Source: Chamaea fasciata (lineage: Eukaryota; Chordata; Aves; Passeriformes; Sylviidae). Taken from it: a stretch of DNA of 64,000 bases. Positions within the stretch are counted from its first letter, which is position 1, and every line of letters starts with the position of its first letter. Shown one piece after another: positions 1 to 12,170 of the stretch. Location: positions 64,739,414 through 64,803,413 of the forward strand of contig JARCOQ010000005.1 of NCBI GenBank assembly GCA_029207755.1. The letters are read 5' to 3'. A program made the translations under genes and the position numbers. The notes beneath the pieces were generated by a model that saw only the letters and a program-made list of their open reading frames with translations, had not been told where the DNA came from and made no database searches.

Positions 1-1060
1 TCAGAGAGCAAGAGATTCTGGAAGGGCAGACAACCCCACACCTCCCACTTCAGAAGTTACAGAAATGCTTCTGCACAAAACCCTTGTGGTTACTACAAAA
101 CTAAGGTGGCCATCAGCCACCAAAATATCTTGGGAAGCCACTGCGGTTTGTTTCCAAAAGCAGCCACAAGCCCAGTCATTCAAAACTGAGGTTCCTTGAG
201 GTATTTGGGCATTTCTGGACAACTCAGAGTTCCCAAACAAAGTGAAAATGGGCAAAGTGGCAGCCTCCAACCTCTGATGAGAGTTGGTTGCTTTGGGAAA
301 TTCAGGACTCCTTTCAAAGTAGTAGGATCCAAACTGAGCTATTAGTGGTTTCGTGTCTCAGAGATTCATAAAGTCTCTCACTCCAGCAGCTCCAACAGCA
401 GCTGGCATTGAAGCACAACAGGTAGTTGCTCTTGTTTGCCTGCGCACTGGGGCTCCTCCTGCCCTTGTTGGTGCCAGAGCCCCCCAACACCTGTCTTGGC
501 TGCAAACCTGCTCAGCAAAATGGCCAAACCTCTGGTGCATCCATGACCTCTGAGGCAGCTAGGCAGGGTTCTGCTCATACAGCTAGGGAGAGGGTTATCC
601 CATGCACACGGGTAGTGTACAAGGGGAGAGGAGAGCCCCAGAGCCTTGTCTCCATCAAATCTGCAGACCTGCAGTGTGAGGGCCACCAGCCAACCCACAC
701 CAAGAAAGGGATACCTCTGTGTCTAGTTTTAGGCAAAGTAGAGCAAACTGGCTGGGTCACCCAGTGTAGCCTTGGCTAAAGGATTGCTGTGGGTGCTGCT
801 GCAGGGTGGGTGTGAGGGCAAAAAGAGAAACTCATCTCTGAATGCACTTGCCAGGCACTGCTTGTTGGTTCAGCAGGGACAATGGCCCTAGTCCTGCAGA
901 CACTTGCTATGTAAAAAGAGAAGTGGCTCATCCCTCTCTTTGAAGCAACAAACATACAGAGAAGCAGCTTCAGAGCTCATCCCTAAAACACCTACAGCTC
1001 TTAAATGCTCTTAAATGAGAGTCCAGCACCAAGGCAAAATAGGTTTTGATATTAATTCTT

Positions 1061-1104
1061 CATCCAGGTAGTTACCAGGTAGTTACTACATCCAGGTACT
1101 TACT
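1061..1104. repeat. Short imperfect tandem repeat (CAGGTAGTTAC-like)
   Basis: Three imperfect copies of a CAGGTAGTTAC unit follow one another, two of them preceded by CATC. It is a small local duplication with no visible gene context. Confidence 0.5.
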
Positions 1105-1277
1105 GAACTCCCCATCCCTTAATCCAAATGCATTCTGGAGCCAACTCTGCTTTTGCTTTTCCTTATTGTTCCTGTTGTTAGCTCTTCCAGGATTTCTAAG
1201 CTGCTGCATTGAGGAATAACCAAAATAGCTCCACAAGGGACTTCTTGGACATCAAGGCTTGAAACAGCAACAGAAGG

Positions 1278-1356
1278 AGAAAAAAAACCCCAACAAAAAA
1301 ACCCAAAAACAAACCAATCAAACAAAAAAAACAAACAAAAACAAACCAAAAAAAAG
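1278..1356. repeat. A-rich low-complexity tract with C interruptions
   Basis: Runs of A broken by C and CC make a simple AAAC-type tract of about 80 bp. No target-site duplication or retroposon body was recognised next to it. Confidence 0.7.
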
Positions 1357-2492
1357 GCTAGATGGGAAATGGAAGAGGTGGGGAGACAAAACCAACATGT
1401 AGTCAATAAAAGCTTTCAGAGATGAGATAAGAGCAATAAAACATAGAACGGCTTACTGCTTGCTAAAGGTGTGATGGGAATATGAAAAAAGCTTTTGCAA
1501 ATGTCTGGAGGGGGAAAAAAATTAGAGGAGAAGTGTATCCATTAGTAAATGAGTGTGTGAGTATATTCCTAGCTGCAAATATCTGAACTGCAAATGTGTG
1601 ACATTTTTGTTTCTGTCTGTCTTTAGTGGCAAATTTAAGAATTTTGCATAGCAAGGATATAATTAAGACCTAATAAAGCAGCTTGTGCCTGCTGCAGCAA
1701 GCAAGGAACGTGGCAGCCTCACTCCCAAACTCTAAAGGGCTGTTCACCTGCATTAAGTGACTCCGTGTTTGCAGAACTGCAGCTCGATTCAGAATGAAGA
1801 AAACCCAAAGAGATACAGCACTTAGGTAGCAATTAGGTGCAATATTCAATGATTTAGCTGAGGCACATATTAGCTGGTGCTCTTCACCATGGGACTTCAT
1901 TTTTGGTAAGTCACCAAGGTCCTGCAGCTGTTTGGCACCAAGGCACCCTTGCTGTGATCTTCTTGATCCCTGGCAGTGTCTCTTGGAGAGAGAGAAGTGC
2001 AAGAGGACTATGCCATGCCTGGAAGCAAGGTGGGCAGCCAAACGTGCCTGCAGTTTGCAGCTGCCATCACCAGCCCCACCACAAAGCCACTGTTAATTGT
2101 TATGCTTGGCACCTCCTGACAGCCTGGCTACATCTGGCTGGCCGCCTGCCAAGCGTGAGTGGATGTGTCATTCTGGGGAGACATGTTTCCTAATGGTCTT
2201 ATGCGGAGCTTTAAGTGGGCTGGGGACCTGAGGCTCTCCAAGCAGGAGAAGCGCTCTTCTGTAATTAGATCAATTTCTCGAGCCAGAGCACTGGAGCAGG
2301 GCTGTGATTCCTGGAGAAATAGATGGCCCAAACCGGCTGCAGACTTTGCAGGATCCCTCACACAGGAAAGCTGGGAATCAGGCTGTAGTGCTGAGCCTTT
2401 TGCCACAGCCTCTCCCACACTTCACTACCAGATGGACACATGGTGGTTTTGTTGTCCTCAGGGTAGTCAAACCTGGTGACAGAAATCAAAAC

Positions 2493-2578
2493 ATATGGTG
2501 AACATGGCAGTGCTGGGTTGATGGTTGGACTTGATCTTGGAGGTATTTTCCAGCCTAAACAATTCTATGACTCTGTGA
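2493..2578 (+). mobile_element. CR1 LINE fragment, 3' end
   Basis: The sequence follows the avian CR1 3' terminal consensus: a GTGCTGGGTTGATGGTTGGA block, then CTTGATCTTGGAGGT, then TTTTCCAGCCT, ending in ATTCTATGACTCTGTGA, a degenerate form of the CR1 terminal ATTCTATG repeat. Only the last 85 bp or so are present, as expected of a 5'-truncated copy. It encodes nothing. This fragment is one of the clearest pointers to a bird genome. Confidence 0.8.
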
Positions 2579-4855
2579 CAGGGGAGAGATGTGAGGTCCA
2601 AGGGTTAGTAAGGTTCTGCATCCACTGGGCAAGCCAGTTTGGTGCCCAGTAGCATAGAAATGAGAGTAGTTTCCAGAACAAGAGCAGTCACAGCTAGTGG
2701 AGATAAAGGGATGAGAGAAGATTATGTTGTGACAAACTTTGCTTGAGAGGTGGCTGGTGTTTATTGAACCACAGGTGGGTGGCAGCTACGACAGGAAATT
2801 TCAGCAGAGGATATCAGTACCTCTGTTTCTGAAAAAGAGAATGAAAATTGACAAGGCTATAAATACAGCTATGCGAAAGCGCACTGCCTGGAGGGCATGG
2901 GCTGCGATGATAAATGACTGCTGAGTGCTATTTAGGGCACAGAGGCCTAAGAAAGTGCCAGTGAACTAAATATCCAGTCAAGCCTTGGCATCTTCACTAA
3001 TGAGTTCAAAGGAGGATGACAAAGGGAGCTTCTCCAGGCTCCCAATTTATTCGGTACTGATGAAGTCCCTGTGGTGGAAAATAGCTCTGAGAGGCATGAA
3101 CTGCAGCAGTGTTGCTGCAGAAACACTCCCAGGCAGCAATGCTGGGGTTGTGACGGCCTCATTAGAAAGCATGCTCACCAAACCGTGTTAAGCAGATCAT
3201 CGGGCATGGGCACGTAGCAGGGAGGTAGCACAAAAGGTGGCCTCTGGCATGTGGACTTGGTGGGGAAAACCTACTGACACATTAGGAAAATATAATGAGC
3301 ATTGAAACCAAAAGGGTTTGGTGTGACACATCACATCGGACAACCTCCGGAGAGAAAGCCCTGCGGAGCTGGGATGGCAAAGCATCCTGATCTGCTGATT
3401 TCTCCATGCCCACTTCAGTGCCTCCATTTGTTTTTGCTTGCATGATGGAAAAAACCAAGTCACACAAGGGTTTTCAAATCACAATAATCCCTTGGCTGAA
3501 CACCAATAAAATTCTGACGTTTTATTTCTGCCTGTTATGTAAACACATTTCAAAGGGTTTCAGCAGCAGAGGAGAAGGAATCTCTAATCTGAGCCAGCTC
3601 CTGTGAGCTGGGAGCAGTGGCCATGCTCCCTGGACACCAGCTATTCTATAGGAAGGTGTCGCTCCTGATCTATGGGGAAGAAGGGAAGGAAGTGGCTCCA
3701 GAGTTTGATGTTTGAACTTGCCTTGGACTGCTGACATGGTAGCTCTATTGCTGGTGGGCTGAACTCCGCAGTGTCCCCATCCTCCAGCCTAGCCCCAGGC
3801 TGCCCTTCAACTCTTTTGGAGGAGCCAGAGAAAATCAGGTCGAGGACCACATCTGGGTTAAAAAATTACACAGGGGGAAAAAGAAATTTAAAAAAAACCT
3901 TTTTATTCAGCCAGATCAGTTCCCCTGCTGGGTTTGGCGAATGGACTCACGTACAGCTGAGCTGCTTTCAGCACTCGGTTTTGGAGTCATTCCCACTGTG
4001 GGGATTGTGCTGTGGATGGCAATTGCAAAAGTGCGCAGGGCCTGGGAAACACCAGCAAGATGCAGCAAACTCCACTCAGCCTTGCTGAGCTGGTACTTCA
4101 CAGGGACTACTCACAATGAGGGAGCAGAACGAGGTACACATCTCTGAGGACTGGGGAAACTGGAGAGGAGCCAGCACAGGTAGTGGCAGGGTGATCATCT
4201 GGGCAAAACTGGGTTTTGTTACCCTGAGGGTAGGAAAGGGCTGAAGAGTGGAGGGTAGAGAGGGATAGTGCTGGCATAGAAAGCTGAGGAGGGACTGAGT
4301 GACTGTGCCGTGCTGCTTGTCCTGGTCCTTGCCACTTGTAGTGTTGGCCAAGGTGCCCTGACCTTCCTCTCATGAAACAGCTCCCAGAGCTGGTTCTTGC
4401 CAACAGTCAGGGAGGGCTGCAACATGCTGGCACAGACTTGGGAGGCTGAGGACTATAAAGTGGATTTAGTCCCCTCCTAATGGCTGAGATCTGAGACAAG
4501 ATTTACAAACCACCCCATCAGTGGCAAAACCCCCACAGAGCTTCCACAGAGCTAAGGACAGGGCTCCCCGGTCTTCTGAACTCAGCTCCCATTTGCTGGC
4601 AGTGTCTGCGGAGATGTACAGCGATGTCTTGCTCATGCCCAGCTCCCTCGCTCTCCTCTCGAATCCCCAAATACCTCTAGTTTATCACTCCAGCAGAAGA
4701 GGCATTCCCACAGGGGAGCAGGTGCCGTCGTTGGCTAACTGAGATATGTCACAGAGTCACTCTTACTCTCCCTTGTTCTGGCTACACTGAGCGCACAGAC
4801 TGGTTGGAAATGAGAGACACCAGGGGAGATCAGCCCCCTGGGGACTGCATCCTCT

Positions 4856-4872
4856 CCCCCCCCCCCCCCCCC
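4856..4872. repeat. C17 homopolymer run
   Basis: Seventeen consecutive C residues lie in a pyrimidine-rich setting upstream of MGAT3. The minus strand is a G17 run able to form G-quadruplex structures. Run length may be affected by sequencing or assembly error. Confidence 0.85.
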
Positions 4873-7800
4873 AGCTCCCAGGGAGGATCCACAGCAGGGA
4901 TAGAGTCAATTCTCCATTATCTACAGCACAGGGAAGGCAGCTGGGGCTCATGAGGAGCTGGCAGGAAGATGGAGGAGCTGAAGGGATACAGCAGAGTTTG
5001 CACAGTATTTACTCAACTTGTCTAAAACATGAGGCCAAACCATTCCTTTATGGCCTGGCTGAAGTGTAGCATTTTGATCATGGTAACTGTTGCTAGAGGG
5101 AGACCAGACAACCTCAGAAAGGCACCAGGACAAACCTCCTGCAGTTCCTCCTACACTGGTGCAAAAAGCCAGCACAGCCTTGCAGGAGCAGCACTTCTGC
5201 ACACAAAAGTGTGGCGCAAAAGCACAAGGACGCAAATGTCAGCAAAAGGAAACCATGCTTGGAGAACTGCTCTAGGCTACTTTGAAGGAGCCTGAGCCTT
5301 TGTGCGTGTCCTGCCCTGAAACTCCACAGCTTGTTCCTAAATACCTGTGATGTGCTATGCCTGGCCACTGCACTGAGCAGATTACCTGAAGGCAGGAGAG
5401 GGTGATGAGTATAAGGCGGTATGTGGATGGAACGAAGTAGTCAAAAAACACTGCCATGACCAAAACCAGTAACACAGATCTTGCTAATTTAACTAAGCCC
5501 CTACATTAATACACTGATCCATCATGCCTTGATTTAGAGATTGGCTAAAAGATGTTTGTTTTAGATGACACATAGGGAAACTCTTGTGCTTCTGAGGAAG
5601 CTCTGCTGTGTATCATGCCCAGGTGTTCAAACACGTGAATTAGATTGCTTAATATTCTTGTGTTTGGCAAAAATAATACCAGCTTCTTTTCACTTGTGTT
5701 CTGTTCCTCCAGCCTCTGAAGTGCTTCAGGTGGCTTATCCAAATGATTCTTTGCAATGTCCAGGGCCCAGAGCTCCCAGGAAAATGAAACAGGCTCAGCA
5801 GAGGGGATGCAGCCAACAGATGTCATCTCCTCACCCTTCTCCCTACCTCATCAATTTCCCCCATCCCACTGACACTTAATGCGACTTCACCAGGCCTGAG
5901 CTTGTTCTGTCCTCAAGGCATCTTGTGGTACTTGGGACACATACATGTTCTTCCCACCCTCCAGCTCCCAAGGCCCATCTAAAGGGCTGAGGAGGGGAGC
6001 TGCAACTGCCACCAGCAGTAGCTCCCACAGCAGCTACTTGGCCCTGGGTGGGCAAGAGCTTCCTCTCAGCACCAGCACATCTACTCAGCCTTGGCTGTGA
6101 GCAACAAGCTTCCTGTGAGCAATCTGGCAGCCCTGGGGAACTCAAACTAAACTGAACCACAGAACATCACTCTGCATCCCCACCAGCTGCAAGGGCTGGG
6201 GAAGATCTCTTTAAAGAGAGTCTGCTGATCCCTCCCTCAGTCTGGAGGAAAGCTCCACCAACATCTAAAAGCTGCCTGCTTTCACGTGCAGGGATTGTTC
6301 ACTACAGGAAAAACAGGTTTAAATAAGTAAAAAGAAAAATAAAAGAGCACTTGAAAGGGAAATAGCTCTGCAAATTGAGACCCAAAGAATCCCAGAGGTA
6401 TTTGATGTTTGAACGGCTGAATGAGATGCCATTCTGCAAGGCGAAGCATTCAGACTCATTTATTTATTTAAATTGGCATGGAGATGCTGCTCAAATTTGC
6501 TGCCTGCAGCCATCCATCAGCCAGGATCCAGCAGGCTGACAGAAGCACCTCAGGCACAGGGAGATTCAGAGCCCCCCTCTCTCACTCCCTTCCTCAGGAG
6601 GGATTTCTTTTGTGAGGTGGACATGGCAGCAAAGATAAGTGAAGCAGGGGCAGCTTACCCTCCAGACCCCAGGAATGCACTGCCCTCCACTCCAGCCATG
6701 GTTTCCCAAGTCAGATGCAATTGCATGTGTGGTTCTTGGGAGACCCATGGGGATGGCGCCATCCTTGGCTCCCCCGAGGCTGTGACACTTCTGATATCAC
6801 ATCAGATGCTGTTGAAACAGCCCAACAGCAAGGACAGCAATAAATCTCAGAGTGGATTGGCCCATGGCCAACAGTGTGTAAGCAGAGCACGGAAACCCAG
6901 CTCTGGGGCACCTGTGAGATGAGGCAGTCAGTGGCAAGTTGCTCCAAATTAATTTGGGAGTGGGACCTAGCAAAAGGCAGGAGCAGCCTGTCAAACCAGT
7001 CCTTAGAGGTATTATTACAGTGCCAGGAACACCTGTACCTGCCCAGACAAGTCAGCAGGCTCCAGGGTGGGATGCAGACCCCATGCAGCGATGCAAAACT
7101 CAGGCTGATGGTCCAAACATGCTGCGGTCTACTTAGAGGGAGTGCCCACAACTTGTATTACTGCTTTTTCGACCCTGTGGTAAGCAGGAACAGAGAAGTT
7201 TTGGCCATGGTGTGGGAGAAGAGCCAAGGGAAGAAGTCAGTAACTCTTCAGAGCAGTCTTGTTGCCCAAGTGCAAGGCCCCTCACAAGGCAGGAGGACTC
7301 CCAACACCAACCCACAGATGGAAAAGGCGTTGATTTTGAGGGGTGGGTCCTCCAAATACAGGACCCACTTTGGAGGTACCTTCTAGCCTCTCTCCTGCTG
7401 CGTGGTCCAAACAGAACTACTGCAGTTGGTGAGGACAAATGGCTGTCAGGGTAGGAAGTAGCAAGAAATGGCAATCTAGTGCATGAGGTTTGACAAGTCC
7501 ACATAGGACCAGACCAACTCATTTTTGGCCACCAGCCTCTTCCTGGCCTCTCATGGCTCAGGATGTATAGAACACCTCAAGGGTTACTGCAGCCTGTCAG
7601 GAATGACCCTCAAAAAATCAGGCAGCTTGGAAAAGAGGAATTTTGTTTCCCATTACCAGCAGGAGCTGAGCTCAGCTGCAGTCAGAGGAGAGGTTTGTTG
7701 GTTGAAGCTGGAAATAAAGGTGAGCTAAACCAAATCCAGGCTTTGTTTAACTGTGTTACATTCCTCTTTTAGGGCTCTGGTGACATTATATGTTGTTTTC

Positions 7801-10324
7801 CGGACTAGTGCCAGACATTTTCTGCAGGCATGTTCCCAACAGTTTTCCAGATGAAGAGTTGTGATAAAAACCTGACCTATTATGTTGTAGGGCACTTCCT
7901 CTTCACCCTCACATATTCCAGGAATGGGATTTATTTGGGATATTTACAGCTGTGAAGGAATGGCACCTAGGTAAAATACCTCATGAATCTAAAAAGGAAA
8001 CTCCCACAATTGAAATGCAGCTAAAGAAAACATGTGAAACCCGAGATATAGAAGAAATCCCAGCTTGAATCATCTGGTTCCAAGACCTACGTGGAGCCCA
8101 TTGAGCTTGACCTAATATCTATTCACAACATGCAAGAAGCAAAGACAAATAGGGATGGCCTAGAGCTAAAGTTACATGGCACTGCATCCAGAGATGACAC
8201 CAGCCCCCTCTTCTGCTCTGACACTGGTCAGGACACTGACCCTGCTCCCCCTGTACATGCCTCTCTGGTGCTGGCACCATGCTGTCCTCACACCTCAAAG
8301 CCCTTCTCCAGGCAGAGCAGGAACACCACAAATGGAAGCACACAGCCTTCTACAAACTCAGGAGCTTTTTGGTGACAAGACCTCGGGCTTGAAAAATGCC
8401 TCGGTGTACTCCGGGCCCTGTGGCAGCCCAGCAGTGCCAGTGTGTGATGCACTCAGACGGCAAGAGGTTGGGTGAAGTACTTTCTGTTGTCCTGACCCCC
8501 AGCTCACCCCCAGCAGAGAGCTGTCTGACTGACAGAAGGTGACATGGGAGTTCTAAGCCAGGTATTTCTTCCTCAGGAACTTATCTGAGGGGTACATGCA
8601 GCAGCCTCTTTCGCATTCCTTCCATGGAGGTGCCCCAACCACGGCAGTTGTGACACCACATCCAGGAGGCGAGACGAAGCCAGCTCTGTCTAGCACTTTG
8701 GAGCATGCAAACCTACCAAAGCCTCCTTTGCAGCCCTAACTGACCCACAGGGATCAGCTGGCAGCTGCACCCTGACATAAAGCCACTGCTTTCTCCCCTG
8801 GCCAGAACAGCATTGAAGCAGGCCAACGACCACACGTGAAGCTCTGCTTGCACTGGCACAGGCAGCATGAGCTGGGCAAGCAAAGGCTGGCCAGGAAACG
8901 GTTGTGGTTAACCTGAGCCACTTTGGCAAAACAGGTCACTGGCTGACCCAGTAATTTTGAAAGCGCCCGGGAGGAGGCCAAGCCTTCTCCTGAGGAGGCT
9001 GCTGGTGATAGAAAGTTGGGTTCAATTACCTTTTAACCCTGCTCAGCTGAAAGCAGCTCAGATGCAATCAGATCTTTCAGTGTCATTTCCTTTCCAGGTC
9101 TCATTTTGCTTTCTGGATTTTGTGTGTCTGGGCCGTTGGGAATCTGCCCTGGCTTGGAAGATGAGCAGGACTCCATTGAGGGCTCTATGGGGCTGCAAGC
9201 CCCTGTGCAGGCAGGGACTGTGGGTCTCTGTGAGAGCATGCCAGGCCAGGCAGAGCGTGCAGCTCGCGGCTGTACAGCCACATTAGCCCTGCAATAAACT
9301 ATCACCTTGAGCAGGGTTTAATGATTCAGGCAGATTAATGAGCCTGGGAGAGCCAATCCGGTGCATGCCTCATACGTGTGGTTCACTCAGTGCAGCCCAC
9401 GAGAGCACCACGCAGCCAAAGCCAATGCAGCCAAAATTTGCTAGCTAAGAGACTGCAGGGTCAGAGTAGTCCTGCTGATGGTGGCTCTGTTGGCTTTCCT
9501 GCCTGTGCCTGCCACCCCTCCCAAGACAGTTTAAATGGTTCTCTCTGGGATGCTTTGATTAGCCTCTGTATCTCACAAGTACTTCAGGAAAGAGCAATAA
9601 AATGGGATGTAGATAGGACAGGCACACAAGGGGAGGGCAAACGGCCCATGTGTTGTAGTTGCTAGTTCCAGACATAGACAACGGTCCCCTCCTTGGGGGT
9701 CCCCTTTGAAGGGAAAGGCAGCTGTTGGATTTCCAGGATGTCACTCTGCTCTGTGTCCCCATCTTTGCCAAGGGTGAAGGAGCTGTGGGTCAATATGACC
9801 GAGGTGCAAGCAGGGGTGAGGCAAGAAGCCTGCTAGTACAGTGTGGGGCAGGCTGAGATCTCCCTCATTTCCTGATTGTTGCCCCACCATGGGGTTGCCT
9901 TGGCTGCTCACTACTTATAAGGGATATCTTATGGGTGCTATAAGCACCCGGTACCTGCATCCATCTCCCCTCTACCCGTGGTGAAGGAGCAGTACCTTCG
10001 AGACAGCCCCACCCAACACTGATAACTCCTCTTCACAACCCCTTATCAATACATGCAGCTGGCACTGGTTGCAATAAAATTGGTTTCAAGCCTGTTTTCT
10101 TTACAGTTACCTGTCTGGACATGCTTGAATCAGTCACAGAGGCCAGGAAAATCAATCTGGCCCCAGTCAAAACTGATCCAGGCTGTAGCAGTTTAACTCA
10201 TTTGGCTGCAAGTCCCATGGTGCCTTTGCTGTGTTGGAGGTTGGATGGGGGAAGGTGAGGGGAGCAGCAGCTGTTGTGCTCCCAGGGGAGGTCAGCTGCT
10301 ATGTGAGCCAGCCTCACCTGGCAT

Positions 10325-10363
10325 GGGGCTGTGCTTATCAGGGGCTGTGCTTATCAGGGGCTG
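10325..10363. repeat. Tandem duplication of a 16-bp unit
   Basis: The unit GGGGCTGTGCTTATCA occurs twice exactly, followed by a partial third copy (GGGGCTG). Perfect identity suggests a recent slippage or duplication event. The unit contains CTTATC, the reverse complement of a GATA-type GATAAG site, so two such sites sit 16 bp apart; any regulatory role is guesswork. Confidence 0.85.
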
Positions 10364-12155
10364 CAGGACTTCTGGCCCTACCTTCACCCCCTTCCCAAAT
10401 CCACTTGCCATGTCTCTGCATGTCTGGGTGGCTTAAAGTCCAGCCTGTGGCTTTTTTGATAGACCTGTTCACAACAAGACAAGAAAAGGTGCTGAAAAAG
10501 ATGCCAAATCAAGGAAGCCTCAGATCAGCAGGAGGCAGAAGGGATGGCTAGACTGGCACCTCACCTGAGACCTTCAAGGCAAAGATGTGCTTTCAGGGAG
10601 GCTGTGGTGGAAATCACACCATGGGGAATATTTCAAAGCTAACTCCAGAAAACACTGTTCCAGGAGCAATTCTGCAAGTGTATCATGATGGCTATGGTTC
10701 AGTGTGTTTCTCCTGTCTCTGATTTATGGGAGGAAAAGTCACAATTCAGAGGTGCTGGGGCCACCCCCAAGCAACAGGAAGCCAGAGAAAATCCACAGGT
10801 TGAGGTGAGCTCGCTTAGTCCTGGCCAACAGCCCCAACTCCCACAGAAAAGGCCCAGTGAGCATCCCTTCCTGCGTGCCCCAAGGTAAATCTCTCCCCCT
10901 GCTGGTGAACACTTTAGACCCACACAGCATGCATAGAAGAGTTAAGTGCTGCTTCACCATGCCACAGGGAGCTTCCTGTGGTTTCTCTCACTGTTTTCCA
11001 TCCATGTCTTCATGACTATCTCACTTGTGCAACCTGAGCAGTTTTTGGCATCCCTCTGGCTGCAAGCTGAGCACAACCACTCTAACAGTGGCTTTGCAGC
11101 CAAACAGTTGAGCTGCAGGTACAGATGAGAGTTCTGCTATGGCTCAGGCTTCACATCATGGGGAGGATGTAGGCTCTGGGATTTGGCCGTGTCCAATCTG
11201 ACAGCACCTTCACGCATTTCCCCAAGTTTCCTCCTTCAGTCCCAGAAGGTACTGACTGCATTTATCACCAAGATCAGCACCAGGCTCTGGGTCAGAGGCA
11301 CATGCCACTACAGTGCTGTGGCACCAGGGCTTTCCTCCTCTGTGGGCACTGGAAATGGGCAGCATCAGACACACCAGGGGGCACTCCAGAACCTGATGGA
11401 GGTGAAGATTCATCTGGAATGAATGCAAACAGTAAAGTAAAATTCCTCCAGATTACGGCTACCAGACAAAAAATACCCCAGCATGCTATTTTCCTTCCTG
11501 CCCATGCTGGTAAAGTGACTCTGACACACATCTCAGTATGCCCAAGCACATGGCTGGTGCTGCAGTGGATGGGCTGTTAAAAGAAAGCATTTCTCAACAT
11601 ATCCCTGTCTTGGCTGTTCTTACTGCCTGGGACAATGCTGGGAGAGAATATGCCTAGAGATACCATGATCAGTGAGTAACTTGACATGTAGGTGCTGGAA
11701 TTCAGGCCTGGAAGAAGCCCTGCGGTGAGGATTAAGGACAGCAAGGCTGAAGAGAGCACGCAATGGTCTTGTCTTCCCCCTCAGCACCTCCATGGGACCA
11801 AGACTTCCTTTTCTGATGGCACAGCTCCATTTTAGAGGACTTGGAAACTATATCCAAGTGGCAAATGACAAAACTCCTTCTGCCCCTGTCTTCCCCATGG
11901 TACTTTTCAGCTCTCCTTTGGGAGCTCCCAGCAGGCCAGAACTGTAGCAAGGGGGGATAAGAGGAGCACACGAGATGGGGAGGCAGCAGGCCCAGGGAAG
12001 CACAGAGATGGGTCAGTTTAACCTGAGCCTGGTTTAGTGAGGAGAAACACAAAGTAAGTGTCTGCAAAATTGTGAACTGGGGACTGGAGAGGAGTTACAA
12101 ATAATAGCAGCAGGTGCTATGTGTGGAGAGAGAAGTGCAGTTCACTTTTCTCCAG

Positions 12156-12170
12156 TTTTTTTTTTTTTTT
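12156..12170. repeat. Poly(T) run (T15)
   Basis: A T15 homopolymer in a pyrimidine-rich setting, with no retroposon body recognised beside it. Confidence 0.8.
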
